DNA of 64,000 bases from Halichondria panicea (lineage: Eukaryota > Porifera > Demospongiae > Suberitida > Halichondriidae), in NCBI RefSeq assembly GCF_963675165.1, contig NC_087377.1, positions 15,434,198 to 15,498,197 on the forward strand, written 5' to 3'. Shown in pieces: positions 1 through 11,309 of the stretch. Within the stretch, counting starts at the first letter, position 1. Each line of letters opens with the position of its first letter. The notes beneath the pieces are model-generated. The model made no database searches and was not told where the DNA came from. It worked only from the letters and a program-made list of their open reading frames with translations. The position numbers and the translations under genes are program-made.

Positions 1-53
1 ACTGTTTAGTTTGTAGCAGGAAATTAATGCGTGCACTTATCTTGTTTTCACAG

Positions 54-2606
54 TTGGAACAGATTACACTGTCATGTATCCAGAAGTGATAGACATTCTG
101 CAATCATTTGCATTCCCATGCTATACAATCCAAACCGCTGGTAACGATCAGGCCGAGAGAACAAGAACGTTTCAAGCCGTACTAGTAGACGAACGGCTTG
201 CTCTGATAACTGACCCCGGTGAGAGGCAGGCACACATGCAGCTCAACGTTATAAACCCTGGAACTATCACCATCAACATTGAGGATGATGATGGTAAGTG
301 CTACACTCCCGCATGGTGTTAGTATAACTATAATGCATGCATGACATCATATATAATATATAGTCGGTACACAATTGTATACGCGCATGTATACAATTGT
401 GTTTTTAGTTTATGTATACATGCAGTACATATAACAGATACCCATGCACTGAGATTGTGAAATAATAGAAGGATAATTATATAAGTATGTCGAGAACACA
501 CTCCAGAAACTAATTTTATACCATTATAATTGTTATGATAAATGCATGTTATGTACTTACAATTATACTGTGATTGGAAGTCAACCAGCCAATGAACGTA
601 ACTATACGCCCATGAACTATCATAGGCATAATAGGCATTTTTAAAACTCTTTGAAGCTTAGCCACCCACTCTGTCAACATCATGAATATACATAACATTA
701 TAATGCCGCCCTTGTCAGAATAGCAAGGCAAAATGACAACATTCTGTACAATATTAATTACGATATACTAAGTTTTATCGCCTTGCGAGTCTATCAGGTT
801 TAATAGTTCAAAATTGTTGATGCCATTGCACAAGTATCAAGTGCTGCATGAAAACTTAAATCATTTGTATTCCCATATGCTCTACAATCCAAACATTCCA
901 AGCAAAATAGGTGGTAACTATGTTCTGCAGTATTCACAAGTTGTCAAAATATGAATTCAATACAATTATCACCTTATGAGTCATTGATAGGAACCCACAG
1001 AGTCCATAGGTCTGTGATAATTAAGGATTGTTAAGTACAGCTGTTAATATGTGTTAATTGACTTGACCACATGTCAAATGAAAAGATTTCCCAGTAGTAA
1101 AGGTTTCTTATACCAAACTGCATAGCAACTCTTCGCTAGAACACACTATATGGCCAGATACTCTCTCCATGCACTTATGCACCCACATGCACACAAATGC
1201 ACGCACATACACACGCACACAGGCACCCCAAACACGCCAATAGTCGTATTTGGCAATGGCCCCACTTTTCAATGGCAGACAGACGAGGAAGACGAGGCTC
1301 GTCCTGTGAACTGTCACTATGGCAACGTCACTGTCCGAACACCAGAAGGCAGCGAAAATGTCGTACAGTTCGACTTCTGTGACGGTTTCGACGGGCCAGG
1401 CTCCGAATTTGACCTACCAGATTTCGATACATCCAACATGTACACGGTGATAGTGTGTTCCCAAAATCGGCTAGGAACTTCTTGTACTGAACCTTTGATC
1501 CATACACCACCACCCCCCACCATAGCCCCGCCCACTACCACAGCTCAGCCCACTATTATAGCCATACCGGGTATGACAGGCCTTCAAAGTGGAGCAATTA
1601 TCGGCATTGTTGTTGGCGGCGTGTTGCTAGGATGCTGCCTCTTATGGTTGCTACTACTACTCTTGTTGTTGCTACTGTGTTGCTGTTGTAAGCGGAACAG
1701 AGAGAAAAGATACTTTCCTCAAAAACGAGGTGAGTATCTGTATGTGTGTGTGTGTGATTATAAATCATACTGTGAATGGTTGTGCTTTTTACGGTGTGCA
1801 TGACTGCACTGTTTGGTAGCTACAGTGTTTGAATTTGCATGCTCATTATGCCACTTAAGAGAAAAGCGTTTTGTCTCAGAGCCTCAAATTATTGGACCAA
1901 CTGTACTATCTAGTGGGTGCAAATTGAGTTGAATGTAAACCCTCGAGAGACATGTGAAAGGTGACCACAACAATGTATACATAACAACCACAGCTAACAT
2001 AACAACCACACCAAGGTGATCAATTACAGGGTATTCCTATAGCCACACTTTAACTTCGAAAGGCAATTCTTTTCATATTTCAACTACTGGATGCATAATT
2101 TTGTTAATAAGTGCCTAACAAAGTTCCTACAAGCAATTAATAATCTAAATTACTGCGAATACTTACTGCAGTGTGTGAGGTCTAATTTTCTGTTTACCTT
2201 AAAGTAGTTTCATCTCATCCTTACTTTGGTCCTCCTATATACCACAATTACTTTCCCTTCACATCATACGCACTAACCGCTCTCACACACACACACGAAC
2301 CTTCACACACCACCCCCCCACACACACCACCCCCTCACACACACACCCCTCACACACACACACAACAGAGGAAATGTTTTCAAAGCAAGGACATAAGTGA
2401 GTTCATTATACTAGCTATTAACAGAGCATGCATGCAAGTGTATCAACACTTAGTTGATTTAACACATTCCATTTATCTAAGAATGGCAGCATTCCTATTG
2501 AATAAAGCCGTTGATAACCTTGATATTTCCTCACACCCCCAGGCATGACGCTCACTACTCCGTGACAGATTCAGAGTTTGATGTAGTCAAAGTTCCACTG
2601 GATTAA
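54..2606 (+). CDS. C-terminal part of a single-pass membrane protein (5' exons outside window)
   Basis: Four exons join in phase: 54-293, 1223-1729, a 28-nt microexon 2369-2396, and 2543-2606 ending in TAA. The first starts after an AG at 52-53 and is open at its 5' side, so the start codon lies upstream. The visible ectodomain is about 200 residues with scattered cysteines, followed by a Pro/Thr-rich stalk (about 1500-1560). A hydrophobic membrane segment then begins with GAIIGIVVGG, continues into a leucine run, and ends in CCCC with a basic KRNREKR stop-transfer sequence. The cytoplasmic tail is about 37 residues and includes an HYSV motif. I do not recognise the family; the ectodomain may be a beta-sandwich receptor module, but that is inference. 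Without the microexon, the tail frame would hit an early stop, which supports the model. Confidence 0.6.
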
Positions 2607-3317
2607 TCGAGACAGTTTACATAACTTTTTAATGCACTTTCTACAGATTCATTCATTTTTGATAGTGACAGTTTGCACATGACCCCATTAATATTTTTGA
2701 TGCTGTGATTAAGTGTAATTATAATTATTCTAGAGTTCTTCGATAAGTTTGTGTGTATGCTCAGCAGCAAGAGTCTTCACATGACTGTCACATGACTTGG
2801 CGGGCTCCTCACATGAAATTAACTCTCTTTGTAGTTCTCCTGCATGAAACACATTTCTAAAATTAACATCTTAATTACGGAAATCAATATACAGTGTGAT
2901 TGCCTTAACCCTGAAGGAGTTATAAGGCCACCAGTCCTGTTATTAAAAAAGGTGTCCAGACACTCAATTGAAAACTTTGTGTACAAAAGAAATCTTTAAC
3001 TAAGGCCCCTTCTACAATTACAATTATAGCCAAAGTCTGAGTTGTTCCCAAATATGTCATTACTATATCCCGCCCCCTCACACACCTAATTGCAGCCCTA
3101 GCAACGGCTTCAGTCCAAGCATCGCATCCACATTCTCAGAGGTCCAGACTAGCAAGAAAAAAGCTTTCTTTCGTGCTTGCCAAACATTCTTAGTCTCTCC
3201 ACCATCACCACCTGCATGAAAGAAACCAAAAAGCCATATGTGGATAATTATTGTTATTGTCAATTATTGTTGCGCTACGTCTACCAACAGTTATAGTTAC
3301 AATGTAGCACTGGTGAA

Positions 3318-3466
3318 GTGGAACCCCATCTTAATGGCCACCCATGAAGGAGGTCAACTGCGATATAAAGGACAGGTCCTAAATGAACAGTATAGTGCGT
3401 ATATAGGCCACCTTAATTAAGATCTGATAATAATTATAACTTTGCTACTCGAGGTTGGGGTTCCAC
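3318..3466. repeat. Short MITE-like element
   Basis: Ten-base perfect terminal inverted repeats, GTGGAACCCC on the left and GGGGTTCCAC on the right, bound about 149 bp. The ends resemble the CAGTGGAA ends of the element at 9399-9575 and of pogo/Tc1-like non-autonomous transposons. A further GGGGTTCCACTGTTA end lies near 3615. Confidence 0.4.
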
Positions 3467-3540
3467 TGTTACGCCCGAGGGCTTATGGACATTATAAACA
3501 CATAGTCAAATCATGAGCTTAATTGGCTGAATACAGCTAG

Positions 3541-3790
3541 CAACACTCGTCAAACAATCTAGTATCACCAGAAACCACATCTTATTGTTATAACTCTTAT
3601 ATATGAAGAGGTTGTGGGGTTCCACTGTTACACATAGATCAAATGAACATGAGTGTATGGCTAACTACAACACTCCTCAAACAATCTAGTATTACCGGAA
3701 ACTTACAAGCCAAATAATACCCTTGAAACAGCACTTATACTAGGATTACCGGAAACTTACAAGACCTTTGAAACAGCACTTTTACTATAT
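3541..3790. repeat. Imperfect tandem duplications
   Basis: The block CAAACAATCTAGTAT recurs at about 3553 and 3680. The phrase ACCGGAAACTTACAAG plus a following GAAACAGCACTT recurs at about 3699 and 3745. Two periods (about 127 and 65 bp) appear superimposed. No coding content. Confidence 0.5.
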
Positions 3791-4954
3791 GCACCCTTAA
3801 AAATGAATTGTAGACCAACAACTCTCTGCAATGGCCAACAATACTCGATTATATATTTTGAGGTCTGGCTATAAGAATTTGGTTTGAACTCACTTTAGAA
3901 TTGTACTATTTGTATTTGGTTGAACTAACTTTTGCTCGATTTTACGACTCTGTGGGCCAGTTTGAAGAGGGTGTGCACGTCTGACAGGGCTCGTATCACA
4001 TGACAGTCATGTGAACTTTGATCACTGACAATGGAGAGGACGTCTTGGAGCACAAACAAAGAAAATTCTTTGGAGTTGAACAAGTCATGATTCTGCAGAA
4101 AATATAAACAATATTTGAACTCTAGGGAAACCCATTATCAGTTAATTGCCTGATAAATCAGGCACTTGTAAGGTCACTGGTGTGGCTGGAACCACCTCTC
4201 TATTGAGACCACTCAGTACTGTCCCTACAATGCTCACACTATTGACCTCCCTAAAGAGACCACCTCTCTATTGCTATTGAGGATAACTTGGGAAGATAGC
4301 TAGCTAGCTGTAACACGATCATCGCATTGCCTCAGGACACAAGCATGAATGTCTGAAATAGTGATTCATTTCTATAATTATTTCAGAGAATCTTTGGAAT
4401 GCTTTGTACGCACCCACCTACAGTGCCCACAGAAGCTAGTGTTTTAAATGTAGCCTTCTCGAAACTGCATCATTTCAACAATAATTATTAAGCTATGCAC
4501 ACATTTTCGATTATACACATGGAAGTGATGCAGGACGAATGCACACACAAGTACAAGGACGATATTTATACTCACTTAGAAACTATAAGAGTTAATAAAT
4601 TGAACCCAGGTCACTAGCTAACAAGCTTACGTATACACCAGTGGCACACGGAAAATTGGGTTTTCGCTTTTATAACGGTTAGGCAAACAACTAGTGGACT
4701 ACAATTCATGGTAATGACAAAATTAAAAGTGAGGGCTCTACAGTACAAACAGAAGATGAAACACAGCCGTTTTGTATCAGATCAAAGCAACTGCCAGACC
4801 AATTAAGGCACAAAGGTAAACAGTGTGGGCATAGTTACAGAGGAGTTCAGGTGGGCGGACACGCTACATGTATGTACAAAGTTGAAGTTCAGTCAACCAT
4901 GACAACCACATTTCGGTGTATCACAATTAGTGGTCATGGGGTTGACTGCACTTT

Positions 4955-5145
4955 TTAGAACGTTCAACTTTGCGATGGTTGATCAATTTGCAACAATAAA
5001 ATCTGCAAAACATATTAATTTATTACTAGAAATACACATGATCCTTGCCAGAACGCAATAATTAGATTGCAAAGGGGCGAATTTTCTGCTGACTTGGCTC
5101 AGTCGCAAAGGTTTTTCACCCGCAAAACATTCTAGTAATACGGTA
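4955..5145. repeat. MITE family 2 copy (TACCGTATTACTAGAAT ends), 5' end degraded
   Basis: The right end reads GCAAAACATTCTAGTAATACGGTA, shared with the copies at 33883-34097 and 58044-58247. The interior shares their phrases, such as GTTGATCAATTTGC. The left inverted repeat is eroded. Confidence 0.55.
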
Positions 5146-5317
5146 TCTGATACCAACAGTGTATATGTACACTTCAAACTACGTACATCAAAATTTCTGT
5201 ATCCCTTATAGCATGCACACATTGCTCTGGGCCACACCCACTAACGAACCTGATGTGCAAGGGAGATGGCTGATCCAGTAGCTTCTCGTACGCTATTAAA
5301 TACCACATTCTGACACA

Positions 5318-5350
5318 GGGAGGTAGCCAACTCGAGGAGTGCCTGCTATG

Positions 5351-5419
<69 letters not shown>

Positions 5420-5450
5420 AGGTAGCCAACTCGAGGAGTGCCTGCTATGT

Positions 5451-5506
<56 letters not shown>

Positions 5507-5540
5507 AGGTAGTCAACTAGAGGATTGCCTGCAGACATGA
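5318..5540. repeat. Compound repeat: three GGAGGTAGCCAACTCGAGG units separated by (GT)n
   Basis: A unit of about 35 bp beginning GGGAGGTAGCCAACT occurs at about 5318, 5418 and 5505. The units are separated by two (GT)n arrays of roughly 65 and 55 bp, so the microsatellite was amplified as part of a larger tandem unit. Confidence 0.85.
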
Positions 5541-5565
5541 TAAGTAAGTACAGCTGCATGGTTAT

Positions 5566-5757
5566 TTTTTCGAGGTTTTCGAGGATTGACCCAGAAACAC
5601 GAAAATTTAGTGCCTCGAAAATTAGTTTACATCGGTATTACTGTAGGGGTGTGGTCATTTGAACCGACTAATCCTCGAAAATAAAATCCTCGAAACTGTT
5701 TTGTTTGGGCAATCCGTGAAAATGTAGTACTTCGAAAATAACCCGCTATACGGTATA
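5566..5757. repeat. MITE family 1 copy (TACCGTATAGCGGGT ends)
   Basis: The right end reads CGAAAATAACCCGCTATACGGTA. The left end (TTTTCGAGGTTTTCG) is partly degenerate. The interior is rich in TCGAAAAT/ATTTTCGA phrases shared with the other copies of this family in the window. Confidence 0.6.
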
Positions 5758-6275
5758 GTGTAATTGTATCTGCATGACAACATGTTGCAGCATAATTCTA
5801 CAAATGAGACCATACAGTATAGTAATTATACACTAATTAAGCAATTAGTTACTATTAATAGCCAACACTTAATTCTGAGAATGATTTTCTATAAATGTTT
5901 GTTTACAAAACAAAAGCATAGTTAGTATGAAACACTTTTTCTTGGCAATTTCACTTTTTGCCTTTGCTTTTATCGAATGGGCCTGTCTCAGATCTATCTA
6001 AAAAACATTACATACAGTGGCGTAGGAAGGGGGAGGGGCTCCAGGGGCTATAAGTAGAGACACGATTTATCAAGCTGTATTATGTAGATAGGCCTACTTA
6101 AAAGAAACTAGAGCCCCCCCATTGAGAAATTGCTACCTACGCCTTCCACGTACTGCACTGACATAGTTCTCAAGAGCTACATACTTAACCGAATAGCCGC
6201 GGTTATGATTTCATACGTAGTACCGCCCACCGCGGAACCAAAATCTAATTAATTTTAAATTACTTTCATTATCAG

Positions 6276-7120
6276 CTCTTAGCAAAGAAAGATGCGTAGC
6301 TAAGAAGCAGTAGTAGTTTTCTGCAGGCAACTTTGTTGCAAACTAGTCTAGAATAGCTACTCTGCCAGGATCTCTAAGTTTTGAACGGAGGAGTATACCA
6401 GCCAAGGCCCCAGCGAAGGATCATTTCACAAGTAAGCTCTGTGTGTGTATAGCGATCATCATTTTCCTAGTTCAGCCTTTAGAAGCCTTTTGAGCTGATT
6501 TAATATGCTTGTCCACCTACCTAGATAGCCTCTGAGTGTGTGAAATATACTGGAAGAGTAGCTTTGTGAGTTTAGAGCCTGTTTTTAGAGTGTAGTCGAC
6601 AACGTTTGATATTCAAATTATTTTCTCTTTTTCAGCATTTGCCTCTAGCAAAGAAAGATGCATAACTTGGAAACAGTGACAGTTTTCTTTATTCAACTTC
6701 TTACTAAAGTAGTCTACAGTAGTTACTGTGTCAGGATCTCCTGGTTTCCAACGAAACAGTCAACCAGCCAAGGGCCAGAGCAAGGGATCACTTCAGAGGT
6801 AAGCTTTGTGTGCGTATATAGCAAGGATTATGTAGCTAGTATAAGCCTTCAGAAGCCTCTGAGCTGATTTAATATGCTTATGCACTTGCCTAGATAGCTT
6901 ATGAGTGTGTAAAGTATACTGGTGTAGAAGCTGAGTTAGTTTAGAGCCTGTTTTTAGAGTGTAGTGTACATTGTTTGATATTCAATTTATTTGTTTCAGT
7001 GTGGCAAAGAAAGATGCACCCCTTAGTAACAGTAACAGTTCTCTTCAAGCTACCTTGTAGTTCTATCTGAACAGTCGAAGAGTCAACCAGCCAAGGACAG
7101 AGCGAGAGATTACTTTAGAG
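6276..7120 (+). repeat. Three tandem exon-like units, about 360-bp period
   Basis: Units at 6276-6431, 6636-6798 and 7000-7120 each follow a CAG, contain GCAAAGAAAGATGC (at 6282, 6648 and 7004), carry a shared AACAGTCAACCAGCCAAGG-like block, and end at a GTAAGCT 5' splice-site-like sequence. The flanking intron-like sequence (TTTAGAGCCTGTTTTTAGAGTGTAG) is repeated too, so exon and intron were amplified together. No reading frame is kept across the three. They could be non-coding exons of a spliced transcript or decayed exons. Confidence 0.55.
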
Positions 7121-7353
7121 GTAAGCTTTGTGTGCGTATGTTTTTAGCTGATAATACTATACGCTTACCTACGTAGCTTGTAAAGTATACTTGCACCAGC
7201 AGTGTGTTGAAGCCCGAGTTTAAAATACAGAAGCCTATAATATGTACGCTCAGCAGTGTTGCAATGTAAAGGTGTTATGCTTAGCTATCTGTTGGTCTCA
7301 TCCACAATGTATTCTGTTAATAGCTGCATGTGTATTCACTATTGGTGCCCGCG

Positions 7354-7395
<42 letters not shown>

Positions 7396-8259
7396 CCCGC
7401 CCGTGCGTGCGTGTGTGCCCCCTGTGTGTGCCTGTGGCATGATACTTTATGTTGCTAACAATTTACATTATCAGTGCTGCCAAAAGTTAATTCTTTTGCA
7501 GAGGCTTGTGTGAAGTTTCTGCTTGCTTCCAAGGTTACAATTCAATTAGGCTACTAATCAATTAGGCTCACTACTATTAGGCTCACTGTACATGACTTGT
7601 ACAGAGGTTGATTGCATAATAATGTTCTGACCTTTTCAGGGGAAAGCAAAGGCTGTTGGGCTTATGAGTGTACTGTTTACTTGTGTAAGGACATTTTCTT
7701 CCCAACATAATAGGCTTGTTGGTTGTGTTATGCTCCCCAGCTAGGATTAGGTCATAATTTGTCATTAGTTGGCTTGTGTGATTAGTTGGCTTGTGTGTTT
7801 GCCTGTGATATGCATTTTAATTCTTCTGTGTCCAAAGTTGAATCTTTTTATGAACTCCCAGTTTGTTGTAGGATCACAATTGCTTTATATGTGCCTATGA
7901 GTTCCATTGCATGTAAGTTTGCTTGTGGGAGCCTATACATAATTATGTCTAAGGTTGCATGATTCATAATTATTTGGCACCCTTGTATGAGATGTACTGT
8001 ACTTTGTGTATGGCCATTCTCAATAGGTTTGTTGGCTTGTGAGTTAGTGCCTGTACATTCCTAATTTTTAGTCTGCTGTCTATTATAGCAATTCAATTAT
8101 AATTATGTGGCTGAATGTTATTATTCAATTTAGTGTGTGTATTGATTGCATGATAATCTTTTGATCTTTTAGGCACCACCCCAAACAAAGGTACATTTAA
8201 AATTCAATTTCTTTATGGCTGGCTTGTTGGCTGGTGTTTGTCTCTGAGGAGGTTATGTT
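7121..8259. other. Intergenic stretch without a recognised gene
   Basis: Contains a short (GT)n tract near 7355-7390 and AT-rich sequence with several CAG and GGTA sites. Some could be exons of the same possible non-coding transcript as the repeated units upstream. No coding exon is supported. Confidence 0.4.
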
Positions 8260-8466
8260 CTACTGTGTGTAAGAACAATTGATTCTAGAGGTGGTCTGCT
8301 TGGTTGGTAATACTCCTTCCTCATGCAGGTCTGTGAAACTATCGTCACTGCTATCTGCCATGGAACCACCACCATCGTATGGGTCTGAGAAGGTCTACTC
8401 ACTGTGACTACTATCCAGGATACCTAGGAGTACCTCATCCCCTGTGTACAGAGGCCTCTTAGTCAT
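8260..8466 (-). pseudogene. Short acidic coding remnant, possibly transposase N-terminus
   Basis: Read on the minus strand from an ATG at 8466, a 69-codon frame runs to a stop at 8260-8262, broken by one in-frame TAG at 8395-8397. The product begins MTKRPL and has acidic Ser/Asp-rich stretches (SMADSSDDSF), a composition seen at the N-terminus of piggyBac-type transposases. The resemblance is compositional only, so the assignment is tentative. Confidence 0.2.
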
Positions 8467-8696
8467 TGTTGTACCATAGAATTAATTGTAATTGTATTTA
8501 TTATAATGTATGTTCACTTTTGAGATTGATATTGAAATACAAATTTCACATGAAAATTTCAGCAAATTTTTGATTGCTAACCTATGGTGATCGGACTCAG
8601 TACGGCTTCTGTTGACCTTCGAGAGAAGCCTTGCAAAGCTGTGGAGCTCTGGAAGGTTGTAGCTCACCACAAATTAATTAAGAGTAGAGTAATGTG

Positions 8697-8775
8697 CGGT
8701 TGACGCTTCAAAGCGTCAACCGCGGCTACCAGCTATTCACGTATTGACGCTTCAAAGCGTCAACCGCGGCTATTC
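8697..8775. repeat. Tandem pair of palindromes
   Basis: The near-palindrome TTGACGCTTCAAAGCGTCAA (9-bp arms, 2-bp centre) followed by CCGCGGCTA occurs twice, about 44 bp apart. Function unknown. Confidence 0.7.
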
Positions 8776-8952
8776 GGTTAAACACTTTATTCTAAAATCA
8801 GACGATCCTATCAAAAGTTATGCAAATTATTAGCTAGTACGAATTTTTTCCCCTGACTGTTGTAGCTTTGAATGTTCAACCTGTAGGTAATTAATGCAGT
8901 GGGGCCAATTGTAAGAAAAACTGCAGCTACAATCAAGTTACACACGTCAGAT

Positions 8953-9307
8953 AAGCTAGGTAACAAGATCCATGCATGATTAGTTACAACTATATATGGG
9001 TCCAGTGTATTGCAATCCGATCTCAATTTCCTAGACGCCCCATTATTCAAAGAATTTGCACCAACGCACTACCACTAATTATCATTTTTGAGAATCAATT
9101 TAGGATCAAAGTAACAAATAATTCCCACTTGCATACACTACCGGTGTATATTAAAAGTAATTTGTACTTAGAGTAGACCATACCTGTTGTGTGCATACCG
9201 GACGTCCATAGCTTTGTAAACACTCAAACAGTTAGTTTATCTAGCTAGTGTATTAACGACCCATATATAGTTGTAACTAATCATGCATGGATCTTGTTAC
9301 CTAGCTT
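8953..9307. repeat. Inverted repeat with 50-bp arms
   Basis: 8953-9002 (starts AAGCTAGGTAACAAG) and 9258-9307 (ends CTTGTTACCTAGCTT) are exact reverse complements by eye, around a 255-bp centre. No coding sequence is seen inside. It looks like a foldback element or an inverted duplication. Confidence 0.8.
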
Positions 9308-9316
9308 GTATATAGC

Positions 9317-9692
9317 TATATCCATGTGTACGAGGAAATTATATCTAAAGCATTATAATTATTGGTAAGTATACTATATTGATATGCTAAATACGCTACA
9401 GTGGAATCCCTCTACAACGGACACCTTTGGGGAACAATGTTTTGGCTTTTATACAGAGGTGGCCTTTGTTGAGAGGTTGTTTTGTACACAAACTGTTCAT
9501 TTGGGACCTGGGTGCCTGGCCATTACATAGCAATTGGCCTTTATTCGGAGGTGGTTGTTAACAGACGTTCCACTGTACATGTATAATTTATGTAGCTGGC
9601 CTTCAAGGCACACCACATACACACTAGTACATTGAGACCACATACTGAGCAAAATTTTACAGAGAGATAGTTTCCTCGTACACATGGATATA
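9317..9692. repeat. Second inverted repeat containing a MITE
   Basis: A 22-bp arm at 9317-9338 (TATATCCATGTGTACGAGG...) is the reverse complement of 9671-9692. It begins about 10 bp after the preceding inverted repeat ends and encloses the element at 9399-9575. Confidence 0.65.
9399..9575. mobile_element. pogo/Tc1-like MITE with TA target site
   Basis: It begins CAGTGGAATCCCTCTACAA and ends GACGTTCCACTG, flanked on both sides by TA (9397-9398 and 9576-9577). A CAGTGGAA-type end, TA duplication and 177-bp length without coding sequence are typical of non-autonomous Tc1/mariner/pogo elements. Confidence 0.65.
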
Positions 9693-9755
9693 ACACACAT
9701 CCAACCTTAAATGGTAGTACTTAAGTTTCATACATATTTTACCATGGCAACTATT

Positions 9756-11186
9756 CTATCTACACATAGGGATCATTCTGCACAATCTATTGCTAGTCAG
9801 CACACACCACCCCGGCCCAGTGACCCCTGACCCTTGACCTCTGACCTGAGAGGATTGCAGAGGCAGTTCCGAGTGACCTCCGTTGAAGAGACGCACGGTG
9901 TAGGCGTACGCATAGAGCACGTTGAGTACAGTGTACTTGACACATGGAGACACTGTCTGCAGGAAATAGTTACATAAAAATGTACGGCATGAAAAACAGG
10001 AAGAGGTATAATTGAACCAAGACGACCACATAATAAAAAAAATTTGAGAAATTTGAGACATAAATTAGGTAAAGATCATCAAATCATAGACTGAATTGTT
10101 CTTGAAGTACTAAATGGGTAAAGATCACCTTACGAACAAACAATAACTCGGGTTTTGATTGGTAAAGGGTGGTAAAACTAACAAATAAAAATCACCTTGA
10201 CTGTGGATGACAGTAGTGGTAGATCAGTGGGTAGGGCTGGTCGAGACCTCACTGTAATGTCCGAGTCTGACTCAACAGGAGTCACTTTAGATGAAGCCTG
10301 CAAACCATTAGACGGTAGCTAGCTAGTACATATTGAGTAAGCTACACATCACTATGCAACAATTACTTAATAGTAGTGGAACCGGTATCCATTCTTCACC
10401 AGAAACTCACATCCATGTCCAATGCAACGCTATCACGATAATTATATAAAGCCGTCCTCACCTCCCACCAGGGTGTATATGCGTCCAGTAGGTCTCCTGC
10501 AGCTCCTGACTTTATCATATCGTTGAACTCTCTCTTCTCTTGAGCTGTGAGTCGCTGCCAGACCAACTCTCCCTCAGTACAGTCTGAGCGTTTGGGACAG
10601 GATATACCCTACCGGTACACATACACACAAGACACAGTTACTCATGCACTGCTCTGCTTGATGGACATTTAGCCATGCAGCTATACTACTACTATCAGTA
10701 CAGATCAGACGACGGCATTGAGTATAATTTTTGTGTTTGCAACAGAAAAGAGGAGTTCCAACACAAGTTCAGATAAATGCTATGGTGATTTATTATTTCG
10801 GGGCACATTAAACCCGGCTGTATATTTATTTACAATGGGCCTAAAGTTACTTGCAGAAGCTTGTGTAAGTCTGAGGGCTCGTCATTATTAAGATGCCTTC
10901 TGAGGGCCGGAGTGTAAACGGCTACAGCTGAATGTGGAAGTAAACTAAGCACTTGTAAATTAATGGACAAAAGTTTGTGAGTTAACACACGTCTGACTAT
11001 AGCTGAGCTGTATATTAAATGTAACACCAAATCGTGATATGTAATCTATCTGACTAACTGACCAATGTCCAGTCCTGCCAGTCGCTCCTCCAGAGAGGGT
11101 GTGTCTGATTCCGCCCCTTGTAACTGTGTCGCATTCTCAGCCTCAAATCTCTGTAGTAGCTCCATCATTCTCTGCTTGTCTTCAGG

Positions 11187-11251
<65 letters not shown>

Positions 11252-11257
11252 GTGTGC

Positions 11258-11309
<52 letters not shown>

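Larger units (their letters stand above)
2607..4954. other. Intergenic stretch without a recognised gene
   Basis: No exon with coding character and usable splice sites was found on either strand. It holds a MITE-like piece (3318-3466) and imperfect tandem duplications (3541-3790); the rest is AT-rich unique sequence. Confidence 0.5.

Noticed and set aside
8811-9050. Further ZNHIT2 exons downstream of 9756 on the minus strand
   Set aside because: I searched for the missing C-terminal part but found no stretch resembling the family; the frames here overlap inverted repeats.
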